Below are positions 9,358 to 18,434 of a stretch of 57,187 bases of DNA, piece after piece. A program made the position numbers and the translations under genes. The DNA comes from G020354785 sp964461435 (GTDB lineage Bacteria; Bacteroidota; Bacteroidia; Bacteroidales; UBA10428). The stretch is taken from positions 1 to 57,187 of the forward strand of contig CAYWUI010000018.1 of assembly GCA_964461435.1 (NCBI GenBank), given 5' to 3'. Every line of letters starts with the position of its first letter. The first letter of the stretch is position 1. The notes beneath the pieces are model-generated. The model searched no databases and had not been told where the DNA came from. It was given only the letters and a program-made list of their open reading frames with translations.

Positions 9358-10215
9358 TCAGAAAGAGCTTATTCCAATTTTTAGTTGTTTATTGTCAGGA
9401 GCGTACTTCAGGCCTCTTTGAAGACATTCTTTGGCTTTGTTATAAAGTCCTCTCTTAAAATAGAATACACTCAAACCTGAATATGCCTCACCAACCAAAT
9501 GATCTTCCACCATTATACCCGGTACACTCTTATGAAGGATTTCAAACTTATTCAGGTATTCCTCACCCTCCGTTACATTATTAGTGTTTATGCTCCGGAG
9601 AGCTGCTTTTAAATAAACAGCCATCTTTAATTCAATGAATTTTCTGTTAACTGATAATCTCCTGAACTTATCGGAACAGGCTTCGATTTTTTCAACTGCC
9701 TCATATATATCTGACTGTTCCAGTATTACTTTCAGTGATTGAACAAATGCTGCCTGAATATCTTTGTCATTAGGGGCTAGTTCCAGAGCGTTCATGAATA
9801 AGTTATGATCATCTGCCGGTTTGTCATTACTGATTAGAAATTTGCCTTTTTCAAAATAATATGTATATGCAATCCCTTTCAGATAACTATTATTCTTAAT
9901 TTTTTCCGAAAGATATTTAAATATCTCATCATAGTATTCAGATTCACCTTTATTTATAAGATACATCTCTGTAATTTTCAGGAATTCAGAATTTATTGTT
10001 TTTTTAATAAACTCTTCAGATGAATACCTTGTTAATTTGACCAGATAATCAAGATCTCCCGGTTTCTCATAATTCAGGGAAGGAATAATTTTTATCAGAC
10101 AGTGGTATAACAGGTTTTCAGTATTTTCAGAGGGATAAAACAAATATGATTTTTCCATATTTATGTAGCTCTCAATAAGCTTATCTTCCAGGATATTAAA
10201 TGCGGCATTATTCAA
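9358..10215 (-). CDS. TPR-like protein, partner of transglutaminase-like gene
   Basis: The 285-residue soluble protein is largely helical. The clearest tetratricopeptide-like unit is near the C-terminus (GLSVFYFKRGLYNKAKECLQ, then LKYAPDNKQLK). A second, weaker one lies near residues 130-160 (NALELAPNDKDIQAAF). The start used here is TTG at 10215, whose bases overlap the TGA of the upstream gene (TTGA), suggesting translational coupling. The first in-frame ATG would be at 10164. No signal peptide is seen. It shares an operon with a transglutaminase-like protein, and the pair may act together, but the function is unknown. Confidence 0.6.
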   Translation of the reverse strand: MNNAAFNILEDKLIESYINMEKSYLFYPSENTENLLYHCLIKIIPSLNYEKPGDLDYLVKLTRYSSEEFIKKTINSEFLKITEMYLINKGESEYYDEIFKYLSEKIKNNSYLKGIAYTYYFEKGKFLISNDKPADDHNLFMNALELAPNDKDIQAAFVQSLKVILEQSDIYEAVEKIEACSDKFRRLSVNRKFIELKMAVYLKAALRSINTNNVTEGEEYLNKFEILHKSVPGIMVEDHLVGEAYSGLSVFYFKRGLYNKAKECLQRGLKYAPDNKQLKIGISSF

Positions 10216-10922
10216 ATATTGTATACCGATAAGTTTTTAAGGGTAATTTTGTTCCCATGGAAATAATATTTATCAAATAACTCATCAACAGATGAGTCAT
10301 AGTATTCATTTTCATCAATGATCCTGCTTGACTTAAAAAATTCGATAAAAGTTCTTTTCATGGTTTGATTATAAACAAAATAACCACTATAGGGACAGGT
10401 TGATTCAATTTTGATATGTTTTTTATCGGGATAGGTTACTATATATACATGTATGGGCGTTTCAATAATATAAAAAGGAATATCCAGGCGGGCAAGTATT
10501 ATTCCGAATAAGGCCGTGGCTGTAACACAATTATAATCACCGCTATAGAATATTTTATCAAAGGAAGTATTAAATTCATACCTGCTTAGAAAAGTACTGT
10601 ATACAGATCTGTAAATGATCTTTATTTTCTTTTTATGATTATATTTTTGGAACTTGCCCGAGAAAGGATCATTTAAAAAAAGATCATATAAATCTGAATA
10701 ATTCTCTGCTTTCCGGAAATCAATATCCGGGGATGTTGCTAAAAACAGGCTGTAATACCGGGGCTCCCCATAATTAAGATATTCAGTAATCACTTGCCTT
10801 TCGAAGTCGGTTGTGAACGTAATATCACTGTATTTAACAAGTGAGTCCCTGTCATTACCGGCAGCATGTAATAGCAGGTTATTTATTATAAGCAAATTAA
10901 ATATTACAAGATATTTAACCAT
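10212..10922 (-). CDS. Exported transglutaminase-like cysteine protein
   Basis: The 236-residue protein has an N-terminal signal peptide (about residues 1-21). Residues 128-180 have the layout of the transglutaminase-like fold: Cys132 in GDYNCVTATALFG, with the helix continuing into LARLDIPFYIIE, His158 in PIHVYIV, and an acidic residue (Glu173) in IKIESTCP, where active members usually have Asp in LDPT. So a Cys-His-Glu triad is possible. Family members cleave or cross-link proteins or peptidoglycan, and some are inactive. The gene overlaps the downstream TPR-like gene by 4 bp. The assignment rests on motif spacing, not on alignment. Confidence 0.6.
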   Translation of the reverse strand: MVKYLVIFNLLIINNLLLHAAGNDRDSLVKYSDITFTTDFERQVITEYLNYGEPRYYSLFLATSPDIDFRKAENYSDLYDLFLNDPFSGKFQKYNHKKKIKIIYRSVYSTFLSRYEFNTSFDKIFYSGDYNCVTATALFGIILARLDIPFYIIETPIHVYIVTYPDKKHIKIESTCPYSGYFVYNQTMKRTFIEFFKSSRIIDENEYYDSSVDELFDKYYFHGNKITLKNLSVYNI

Positions 10923-11008
10923 AATTAAAAATTAGCAAATATCCTTATATGAAGGGAGTTTTTAACACTTCAGGTCTGATAGTGAATGTATTACCCTGCA
11001 TCGGGCAG

Positions 11009-11437
11009 CTAATAATTCAGAATCAGGACCTGACCGGAATAGTCAATTACAGCCTGGTGTTTTATTAGCAGATCGTTTCCTATCAGTCCTTTGATTATTT
11101 TTCCTGAAATGTTGCGGTAAAGCTCATTAATATGTTTCATATCTATCAGTGTTGCCTCATAATCATAAATAATTAATTCTCCCAGTTGAAGTTCATTAAT
11201 AATTCCGGCTGTTGAAGGGATCTCGTCAGTAGTTAATGTAATTGCGTTTGGATAATTACGGGATAATAATACATCATCTTTGGCTTTAACACCGGGAAGG
11301 GCGGCGTTAAATACAGATCTGGAAGCTCCCGTGTCAACTATAAAAAAAGACTCTTTCCCGTTTATCTTTCCCCTGATGATGATATGGTGGCCGTCATTTT
11401 CGATCCTTAATATTTTTAGCGGTATTTTAGTAATCAT
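11009..11437 (-). CDS. Retropepsin-like aspartic protease domain protein
   Basis: The 142-residue protein contains FFIVDTGASRSVFN at residues 31-44, the D-T-G-A/S active-site loop of clan AA aspartic proteases. It ends with GLIGNDLLIKHQAVIDYSG, the typical flap and end strand (GxxGxDxL...xIDY) of bacterial single-domain members. As with retroviral proteases, activity would need dimerisation. There is no signal peptide, so it is predicted cytoplasmic. It is followed at a short distance by a minus-strand membrane protein gene, perhaps in one transcript. The substrate is unknown. Confidence 0.8.
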   Translation of the reverse strand: MITKIPLKILRIENDGHHIIIRGKINGKESFFIVDTGASRSVFNAALPGVKAKDDVLLSRNYPNAITLTTDEIPSTAGIINELQLGELIIYDYEATLIDMKHINELYRNISGKIIKGLIGNDLLIKHQAVIDYSGQVLILNY

Positions 11438-11455
11438 TTAAAGACTTGTTAACAT

Positions 11456-11872
11456 TCATAGAAGGGCCCATTCTTTGGAAATACATAAATAGAAAAGATA
11501 AATAAAATAGATAGTGTTAATTAAAGTGAACATAACATTGTATTCAATCCTGTTCTTCTTGATTTTTTTCCTTACCATTATTCCAATATTTGGAACAACA
11601 GTGGCAGTAAGAAATAACAGGAAGTGAAAATTAAAAAGAGTATCATAAGGTACATCTTCTTCAGAAGGTTCTTTATTCCCGAACAACAGAAGGTATGTAA
11701 AAACCAGAAAAAAGGCCAGGTACAAAAGATAACTTATTTTAAGTGATATGGTTGATTTTTTTCTTTTCCTGTGCAGACGGAAGGGACGTAAAATGATTAT
11801 GGATACTATATAAAGTATAACATATCCGACAAGAAAAAAAAACTGAAAGGCACTCTGAAAGAAACTACTCAT
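11456..11872 (-). CDS. Small membrane protein of unknown function
   Basis: The 138-residue protein has about four hydrophobic helices (near residues 8-30, 42-64, 76-98 and 113-132) with short basic loops, including RPFRLHRKRKK. I do not recognise the family. It lies 18 bp upstream of the aspartic protease-like gene on the same strand, so the two are probably cotranscribed. Confidence 0.6.
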   Translation of the reverse strand: MSSFFQSAFQFFFLVGYVILYIVSIIILRPFRLHRKRKKSTISLKISYLLYLAFFLVFTYLLLFGNKEPSEEDVPYDTLFNFHFLLFLTATVVPNIGIMVRKKIKKNRIEYNVMFTLINTIYFIYLFYLCISKEWALL

Positions 11873-11949
11873 GACTGAATTAATATTTTTGATGGTAGTA
11901 TGTTAAACCAAATTAATAAAATATTTGATTAATATAAAAAATTTTTGTC

Positions 11950-13356
11950 TCATATAAGTTCAAGTAATATAATGTTCTCAATATGATGTGTATGCGGGAA
12001 CATATCAACAGGCTGAACCTTCTTTATTTTATATTTCTCTGATAATAAATTTATGTCTCTTGCCTGTGTAGCTGTATTGCAGCTTACATAGACAATTTTT
12101 GCCGGTTGCAAGGAAATTAACTTTCCGGTTACAGTTTTATGGATTCCTGATCTTGGAGGATCAACGATAACTGTGTCTGGGTTGCCTTTTTCGGTAATAA
12201 GCTGGCTGGTTAATATATCTTTAACATCTCCTGTAATAAACTCAGCATTTTTTATATTATTAATTATTGCATTTTCTCTGGCATTTTCCACTGCCTCAGC
12301 TATATTTTCTATTCCGATTACTTTCATTCACTGCCTGGAGATATAAATTGCTATTGCTCCTATACCGGTATAAAGATCATATACAACTTCATTTCCTTTC
12401 AAACCGGCCAGGTCTGCTACTACTTTATACAAAGTATCCGTTAATTGAGTGTTGGGCTGGAAAAATGACCTGGGTCCGATTTTGAATATCAGATTATCAA
12501 CTTTTTCGGTTATACAGTTACTGCCTTTAAATTGAAAAACAGGTAAATCACTTATTGTATCATTACCTTTTGGATTTATTACATACATCAGTGAGGTTAT
12601 TTCAGTGAATTTTTGCGCGATATATGACATTAATCCGTCAATAGCCTCTTTTTCATCACGAAAAAAAGAAAGAACAACCATCCATTCTCCTGCCGATGTA
12701 TTCCTTATTATAAGATTTCTGAGGAATCCCTGTTGTTTCCTGCTATTAAAAAAATCTAAGTTCTTTTCCAGTGCGTATTCCCTGATAGCATTACGGATCT
12801 GGTTGGATGGTTCATCCTGGAGATAGCATTTTTTAATATCAAGAACCCTGTTGTACATTTCAGGAACATGAAATCCCAGGGCTTTTCGGGTGGGACTTTC
12901 ATTAGTCCCGTGGATTTCATTTTTTAAGAACCACCGGTTCTCAGAAAAGGCAAATTCAAGTTTATTCCTGTAATTTGTAAGCATAACGGAAGGTATGATA
13001 CTGCTTATCTCCTGTGACCCTGCCTTACCGATTCGTTCGAGGTTATCTGCAACCTGCTGTTGTTTATATTTTAGTTGTTCTTCATATGGCAGTTGTTGCC
13101 AGTTACAGCCGCCACATATGCCAAAATATTCACAAAAAGGAGTAATACGCTTTGGAGATAGTTTATGAATTTTAACCGGATAGCCTGTCAGATAATTTTT
13201 ATGCCGGCTTTTTATTTTTATATCGGCAATATCTCCCGGAACCAGATTTGTGACAAAGACCACAAGACCGCTGGTCCTGGCTATTGCCTTACCTTCGGCT
13301 GCAATGCCGGTAACCTCGAGCTTTTCCAGTACCGGGTATTTAGTTTTCTTCTTCAG
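11950..13356 (-). pseudogene. rlmD: 23S rRNA (uracil-5)-methyltransferase, interrupted by in-frame TGA
   Basis: Two open frames join exactly in phase and together match a whole RumA/RlmD-type enzyme: TRAM domain, CEYFGICGGC iron-sulfur cysteines, SAM motif (YDLYTGIGAIAIY), VDPPRSGIH, and the catalytic Cys in VSCNTATQARD. They are separated by one TGA codon at 12328-12330 (CAG TGA ATG AAA), within the strand after SAM motif I where relatives have an ordinary residue. An ATG follows the TGA immediately. The 5' end also lacks an ATG: the TRAM domain reads back in frame to 13365, just after a TAG, with only CTG (13356) or ATT (13362) as possible starts. A GTG at 13263 would remove half of the TRAM domain. 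Probably a decaying gene. A split enzyme made by reinitiation, or a sequence error, is possible. Confidence 0.75.
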
Positions 13357-13489
13357 GATAATATGCTATTGTTAACGGATATAAAATTATTAAATATTTT
13401 ATTCTTTAATAATGAGAAAAAATATTATACATTTTATAAAATAAGTACCTTTATCAAAAGTTTTAAATTTGTCAATGTCGTTTAATAAT

Positions 13490-14770
13490 ATGTATATCAT
13501 TAAGTTAATAAGGCAATATCTGTTTATTGTATCATTCCTTATAATATCGTGCAAAGGCCCGCTGAAAGTCACAATAGACAGAAATTTTGCTGACATGTAC
13601 AACCCCGGCACCTCAAGATTGCATCCTGATTATAATATCTACCATGGTTCTGAAGATACATCAGACCTGCTGGTTAAGATTTTCCCGGTAGAATTACTTT
13701 ATAATCAAGACAATAAGGAAGGAATATATGCGGGAAAAGTAAAGATTGAGTTCGTAATGAGAGAATTTAATGAGGGAAACAAAAATCCGGTTATTGATAG
13801 TGGCAGATACGTTTATACCTTCAATCGTGAAGAAGCAAGTAAGAGATTTATTGGCCGGATACCGGTAAAGGCTGATACAGGAAAAATTTATGAATTAAAG
13901 ATAAAAGCGACTGATCTGGTGCGAAAAGATGATAATCAGAGATTCTTAATTGTTGATAAAAGATCCAGATTTTCCCTGCAGAATTTTATGGTATTGAATG
14001 GAGGCCAGAACATATTATATTTTGCTCCCTATGTTGTTGGGAATAATACATTCACAATCAGGTACAGAAATGACAGTTATTCAAAAGTTTATATATCATA
14101 TTATGGAAGGGAGAGTCCCTTGCCAAGACCTTCCTTTTCATCTGCCAGCGATGACCGGTTTTTTGAGAAACCTGACAGTATGTGGATATTGCCTTTTAAT
14201 AAGGATCTTAAATATTTGCTTGAATACAGGGGGATATATCACTTTCGCCTGGATACTGTTTATGAAGAGGGACTTACAATTTTTAACTTCGGGGAGAGTT
14301 TTCCGAAAATAAAAAAGCCGGAGCAGCTGGTGGAGCCTCTTGCCTATCTGACTTCTTCGTCCGAATATAAAGAACTTAAAAGTGCTACTAATCAGAAACT
14401 TGCATTTGATAATTTTTGGCTAAACAAGGCCGATAACATTGAGAAAGCGAGAGAATTAATCAGAATTTACTTCAACAGGGTTTACTTCGCCAATTATTAT
14501 TTTACTTCATACAAAGCCGGATGGAAGACAGACAGGGGCATGGTATATATAATTTATGGTCCCCCCCAGGCTTTATACAGGAGTAATAGCCAGGAAAAGT
14601 GGCTTTATTACCGTAAAAGTATCACCACATCTGTAACCTTTACTTTTGATTACTATCCTTCACCCTATACGGTAAATAATTATATTTTGCAGCGTTCTGA
14701 AAGCAATGAATGGCATTGGAGAGAAGCTATAGAATCATGGAGAAGGGGGAAGGTATTTTTGCTGGATTAA
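13490..14770 (+). CDS. GWxTD domain lipoprotein
   Basis: The protein of about 426 residues carries a lipoprotein signal (MYIIKLIRQYLFIVSFLIIS then C) and ends with the GWxTD domain. This includes the KAGWKTDRGMVYIIYGPP motif, followed by EKWLYYRKS and SNEWHWREAIESWRRGK. I chose the ATG at 13490 because it gives a clean signal peptide and because a TAAATTTG promoter-like element spans 13464-13471. Upstream TTG (13469) and ATG (13475) starts are also in frame. GWxTD proteins are widespread in Bacteroidota, and their role is not well defined. The gene is followed 35 bp later by rlmB. Confidence 0.85.
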   Translation: MYIIKLIRQYLFIVSFLIISCKGPLKVTIDRNFADMYNPGTSRLHPDYNIYHGSEDTSDLLVKIFPVELLYNQDNKEGIYAGKVKIEFVMREFNEGNKNPVIDSGRYVYTFNREEASKRFIGRIPVKADTGKIYELKIKATDLVRKDDNQRFLIVDKRSRFSLQNFMVLNGGQNILYFAPYVVGNNTFTIRYRNDSYSKVYISYYGRESPLPRPSFSSASDDRFFEKPDSMWILPFNKDLKYLLEYRGIYHFRLDTVYEEGLTIFNFGESFPKIKKPEQLVEPLAYLTSSSEYKELKSATNQKLAFDNFWLNKADNIEKARELIRIYFNRVYFANYYFTSYKAGWKTDRGMVYIIYGPPQALYRSNSQEKWLYYRKSITTSVTFTFDYYPSPYTVNNYILQRSESNEWHWREAIESWRRGKVFLLD

Positions 14771-14805
14771 TTTATTCAATAGATATAACGTTTATCAGTT
14801 GCAAG

Positions 14806-15558
14806 ATGTTAAAGAACAGGAATCAGTTTATATATGGAATTCATTCAATAGTTGAGGCAATACGTGCAGGGAAGAGCCTGGAAAAAGTATTTATAAAAAA
14901 GGGATTCAAAAGTGATTTGCTGGGCGAGCTGCTGCGGTTTATCAGAAAAAATACTATCCCTTGCCAGTATGTTCCGGTTGAAAAATTAAACAGGCTGACA
15001 AGGAAAAATCACCAGGGTATTGTTGCCCTTGTATCTGATATTGAATATGTGAATATTGAAAAAATTATACCTGTGATATATGAGAAGGGGGAAGTACCTT
15101 TTATATTGATACTGGACAGGATCACAGATATCAGAAATTTCGGGGCTATTGCCAGGACAGCCGAATGTGCAGGTGTTAATGCAATAGTAATTCCAAATAA
15201 AGGAGTCGCTCAAATCAATTCCGATGCCATAAAAACATCATCAGGAGCATTGCATTCTATTTCGATAAGCCGGACTGGCAATTTAGGAGATACAATTAAG
15301 TTTTTAAGTGATAGCGGATTACAGGTATTTGCGGTCACTGAAAAGGCTGAAGACCTTTATTATGGAATGGATTTTACTGCTCCGGTTGCATTAATACTGG
15401 GCTCTGAGGACAAGGGGATAAATGCGGATCTACTTAAGTCGGCCTATAAATCTGTCAAAATACCAATGTTCGGATCAATTGGTTCGCTCAATGTAAGTGT
15501 GGCTGCATCGATTGTTATATATGAAGTTGTGAGGCAAAGGCAAACCCGGAATATTTAA
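14806..15558 (+). CDS. rlmB: 23S rRNA (guanosine-2'-O-)-methyltransferase RlmB
   Basis: The 250-residue SPOUT-class enzyme has an N-terminal SpoU substrate-binding domain (NQFIYGIHSIVEAIRAGK). The knotted SAM domain has the three SpoU motifs: LDRITDIRNFGAIARTAECAG, ALILGSEDKGI and IPMFGSIGSLNVSVAASIV. RlmB methylates G2251 in the peptidyl-transferase P loop of 23S rRNA. An ATG-initiated frame extends 5' into the GWxTD gene, but the normal N-terminus (MLKNRNQ) starts at 14806. Its stop overlaps by 4 bp the stop of the convergent Lrp-type gene. Confidence 0.92.
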   Translation: MLKNRNQFIYGIHSIVEAIRAGKSLEKVFIKKGFKSDLLGELLRFIRKNTIPCQYVPVEKLNRLTRKNHQGIVALVSDIEYVNIEKIIPVIYEKGEVPFILILDRITDIRNFGAIARTAECAGVNAIVIPNKGVAQINSDAIKTSSGALHSISISRTGNLGDTIKFLSDSGLQVFAVTEKAEDLYYGMDFTAPVALILGSEDKGINADLLKSAYKSVKIPMFGSIGSLNVSVAASIVIYEVVRQRQTRNI

Positions 15559-16031
15559 GTGGCTTCCTCAATTACCGGTAATTGCCTGCTTACCAGAACA
15601 TCCAGTGAAATAAAAGTTTCGGTTCTTGAAACACCGTTTATTGACTGAATTTTGCCTGTTAAAATATCCTTAAGGTGTTCATTATCCCTGGTATACACTT
15701 TAATAAACATTGAATACTGGCCTGTTGTATAATGGCATTGGGTTATTTCAGGTATTTTAATTAATTTCTCAGATACATCATTAAATAAGGAAGCATTTTC
15801 AAGAAAAATCCCAATATAAGCGCATGTGCGGTAACCCAATTTCTTCGGTTCCAGGATAAACTGTGATCCGGAAATCACACCTAACCTTATAAGTCTCCGG
15901 ACTCTCTGGTGTATTGCTGCACCGGAGACATTACATTCTCGGGCAACCTCAAGAAAGGGAGTCCGGGCATCTTTTGTAAGAATTGATAATATTTTTTTAT
16001 CAAGACTATCAATATGTAAGTTATAGCTCAT
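15555..16031 (-). CDS. Lrp/AsnC family transcriptional regulator
   Basis: The 158-residue protein has an N-terminal winged helix (LDKKILSILTKDARTPFLEV, then CNVSGAAIHQRVRRLIRLGVI, the recognition helix). A C-terminal RAM/ACT-like ligand-binding domain (CAYIGIFLENASLFNDVSEK, then TGQYSMFIKVYTRD) follows. It is divergent from the asparagine synthetase pair, the arrangement that E. coli asnC has with asnA. This suggests it senses asparagine or another amino acid and controls that operon and itself. The palindrome at 16054-16073 overlaps its own -7 element and fits autorepression. The ligand is inferred from context only. Confidence 0.9.
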   Translation of the reverse strand: MSYNLHIDSLDKKILSILTKDARTPFLEVARECNVSGAAIHQRVRRLIRLGVISGSQFILEPKKLGYRTCAYIGIFLENASLFNDVSEKLIKIPEITQCHYTTGQYSMFIKVYTRDNEHLKDILTGKIQSINGVSRTETFISLDVLVSRQLPVIEEAT

Positions 16032-16053
16032 TTTATATTATGATTTATAATAA

Positions 16054-16073
16054 TTTATTACAAATATAATAAA
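16054..16073 (-). promoter_or_regulatory. Candidate operator over the Lrp/AsnC gene promoter
   Basis: TTTATTA and TAATAAA form a perfect inverted repeat with a 6-bp spacer. The spacer region contains the minus-strand TATATTTG (complement of 16061-16068), a -7 element about 30 bp from the regulator's ATG. Lrp-type sites are often AT-rich palindromes of this size. The binding protein is inferred. Confidence 0.5.
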
Positions 16074-16127
16074 AAAAATGTTAATTTATAATTAAAATTA
16101 AATTATATATAATAATATTAATAAAAT

Positions 16128-16159
16128 ATTTGTATATATATTACAAATAAATATATTTG
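16128..16159 (+). promoter_or_regulatory. Promoter with overlapping operator-like palindrome, asparagine operon
   Basis: TTTG at 16129-16132 lies exactly 19 bp before TATATTTG at 16152-16159, the canonical Bacteroidota sigma-ABfr promoter. ATTTGTA (16128-16134) and TACAAAT (16142-16148) form an inverted repeat with a 7-bp spacer covering the -33 element and part of the spacer. The likely transcript start is near 16166, about 60 bp before the first gene. The divergent Lrp/AsnC-type protein is the obvious candidate ligand. Confidence 0.65.
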
Positions 16160-16228
16160 CAGTCAATTTAGTTATATAATGTAACAATTTAACATAATAT
16201 TATTAATAATTGATAAATAAATATAATC

Positions 16229-17182
16229 ATGGAAACAACGAAACAGATTTCTTCTTCAATAAGCAAAGCACTGCTGCATTTGCACAGAGATGAATTGCCT
16301 GCAATTCTTAAAATTCAGGGAGGCATAATAAGGGCAATACATGAGTTTATGGAGTCAAAGGGAGTAATTCATGTAAATCCTTTGATAACATCACCTATAA
16401 CTGATCCATTAAGTCATGATGTTACCGAAGCCGATTTTATATATGCCAATCAGAAATTTTCACTGATGAAAAGTATGATTTTGCATAAACAGCTTCTGCT
16501 TACGCATCCTTATATTGATTCAATTTATATAGTATCTCCCAATGTCAGACTTGAAGGTCCTGAGAGAAAGGAAACAGGGAGGCATTTATTTGAATTTACC
16601 CAGGTGGACTATGAATTTAAAGGAAAGACAATGGATTTTGTAATTAAATTTACCGAGGAGATGGTTGCACATATTTTCTCCCATTTAAATGCCAGGTATA
16701 GTGACCTGGTTATTCTTTTCCGGGGTGAATTATTAAAAGTGCCTGAAACGGGATGGCCGAGATATACGACTCATGAATTAATAGAAAGGTATGGTGATAA
16801 GTGGGAAAAGGAATCATCGCTTGCTGCAAAAGGTCCCTTTTGGGTAACGGATCATGACAGGGAATTCTATGACAGGGAAGATGAAAGGGATAAGGGCCAT
16901 TTCCTTAACTATGATATTATGTGGCCTGAGGGATATATGGAGGGATTATCAGGTGCTGAAAGAGAAGATGAATACGAGCAGATCATATACAGAATGAAAA
17001 GATCAGGAACTGATCCTGAACAGTACAGCCAGTATCTTGAGGTAGCCGAAGCCAGGATAATTCCAAAGACAGCCGGTGCAGGAATAGGTATTGAGAGACT
17101 GACAAGGTTTATTACAAGAAGGAAAGATATTAATGAAGTATCTCCATTCAGCAGAAAACCTTATGATACTATAACATTTTAA
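16229..17182 (+). CDS. AsnRS-like asparagine synthetase (class II aaRS core without anticodon domain)
   Basis: The 317-residue protein is the catalytic core of an aspartyl/asparaginyl-tRNA synthetase without the N-terminal OB-fold anticodon-binding domain. Motif 2 is visible as the R-H-L-F-E-F-T-Q-V-D-Y-E stretch near residue 120, and motif 3 as GAGIGIERLTRF near the C-terminus. Archaeal relatives of this shape (the AsnRS-derived AS-AR of Pyrococcus abyssi) are known to make asparagine from aspartate, ammonia and ATP. Its position directly upstream of asnA and divergent from an AsnC-type regulator fits that role. An aminoacylation role is unlikely without an anticodon domain. Substrate assignment is inference. 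Confidence 0.75.
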   Translation: METTKQISSSISKALLHLHRDELPAILKIQGGIIRAIHEFMESKGVIHVNPLITSPITDPLSHDVTEADFIYANQKFSLMKSMILHKQLLLTHPYIDSIYIVSPNVRLEGPERKETGRHLFEFTQVDYEFKGKTMDFVIKFTEEMVAHIFSHLNARYSDLVILFRGELLKVPETGWPRYTTHELIERYGDKWEKESSLAAKGPFWVTDHDREFYDREDERDKGHFLNYDIMWPEGYMEGLSGAEREDEYEQIIYRMKRSGTDPEQYSQYLEVAEARIIPKTAGAGIGIERLTRFITRRKDINEVSPFSRKPYDTITF

Positions 17183-17294
17183 AATAAATCGATCAGGGGA
17201 TGTTACAAGGTAATATCCTCTTTCTTTTTCATGCTTTGTTAAATAGATTATCTTTGTCAATTCTGGCAATTAATATATTAAATATTTCAAACGC

Positions 17295-18335
17295 ATGATA
17301 AAAAGTCTTTATATCCCGGAAAATTACAAATCAATACTTGATTTAAAACAAACCGAAAAAGCAATATTGCTTGTCAAAGATATTTTCCAGCAGAATCTTT
17401 CATCGGAATTGCGGCTGAGAAGAGTAACCGCACCGCTTTTTGTGCTAAAAGGTACGGGAGTCAATGATGATCTGAATGGCATTGAACGCAAGGTATCGTT
17501 TGAGATTAAGGGCATGAAGGGAGCAGTTGCTGAAGTTGTTAATTCTCTTGCAAAATGGAAAAGGCTGGCACTGGCAGATTATAATATTAAGCAAGGTTAT
17601 GGTATTTATACAGATATGAATGCTATCCGTCCGGATGAAGTGCTGGATAACCTCCACTCTCTTTATGTTGATCAGTGGGACTGGGAAAGGGTGATTGGTG
17701 AAGGAGACAGAAATCTCGACTTTTTAAAATTTATTGTAAAAAAATTATTTGAGGTTATAAAAAGAACGGAATTTGTTATATATGAGCACTTTAACAAAAT
17801 AGAGCCAATACTGCCTGATGATATAACTTTTATTCATTCAGAGGAATTGCAGTCTGAATATCCTGAATTGACTCCCAGGGAGAGAGAAATTGAAGCAGCA
17901 GGAAAATATGGAGCAATATTCGTAATAGGGATAGGAGCAGTGCTGGCAGACGGAAAACCTCACGACGGAAGAGCTCCTGATTACGATGACTGGATTACGC
18001 CAACACATAAAGGTTATAAGGGACTTAACGGGGATATAATTCTGTGGAATCCTGTTCTTAAAACAGCATTTGAAATTTCATCCATGGGCATCAGGGTTAA
18101 CAGGGAAACTTTGCTCAGGCAACTTGAAATTACCGGTACTATGGAAAGAAAAGACCTAATGTTCCATAAAAGATTGCTTTCAGGTGAATTACCGCTTTGC
18201 ATAGGTGGAGGCCTGGGCCAATCGAGAATCTGTATGTTCTACCTTAGAAAGGCGCATGTTGGTGAGATTCAGGCTAGTGTATGGCCCGCTGAGATAATTG
18301 ACGAATGCAAAAAAAATAATATACTGCTTTTCTGA
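17295..18335 (+). CDS. asnA: Aspartate--ammonia ligase AsnA
   Basis: The 346-residue cytosolic enzyme makes asparagine from aspartate, ammonia and ATP. Characteristic segments are SSELRLRRVTAPLFVLKGTG near residue 40, FEIKGMKGAVAEVVNSLAKW, MNAIRPDE, the DQWDWE motif, and the C-terminal GGGLGQSRICMFYLRKAHVG. The enzyme is structurally related to the class II aaRS core encoded just upstream. Length is close to that of E. coli AsnA (about 330). The gap of 112 bp from the preceding gene contains no terminator, so both genes are probably in one transcript ending at the 18435-18470 terminator. Confidence 0.95.
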   Translation: MIKSLYIPENYKSILDLKQTEKAILLVKDIFQQNLSSELRLRRVTAPLFVLKGTGVNDDLNGIERKVSFEIKGMKGAVAEVVNSLAKWKRLALADYNIKQGYGIYTDMNAIRPDEVLDNLHSLYVDQWDWERVIGEGDRNLDFLKFIVKKLFEVIKRTEFVIYEHFNKIEPILPDDITFIHSEELQSEYPELTPREREIEAAGKYGAIFVIGIGAVLADGKPHDGRAPDYDDWITPTHKGYKGLNGDIILWNPVLKTAFEISSMGIRVNRETLLRQLEITGTMERKDLMFHKRLLSGELPLCIGGGLGQSRICMFYLRKAHVGEIQASVWPAEIIDECKKNNILLF

Positions 18336-18434
18336 GAATATAACTGACATATCATTTCATTCTTTCATACACTTATAATTCATTATAGGTTACATAAACA
18401 TAAATTTCTCAATATAAATATCTTACATTCTGTC

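Noticed and set aside
12328..12330. Selenocysteine or recoded TGA in rlmD
   Set aside because: No SECIS-like hairpin with a suitable apical loop follows the TGA, the position is not a catalytic residue, and TGA ends many other genes here normally.
14710..14805. N-terminal extension of RlmB
   Set aside because: The extension overlaps the GWxTD coding region in another frame and is not part of the RlmB fold, so the start at 14806 is preferred.
16160..16228. Asparagine-rich leader peptide before the asparagine operon
   Set aside because: I looked for an ATG followed by AAT/AAC codons and a terminator, as at ilv. The only ATG is followed at once by a stop and no terminator is present.
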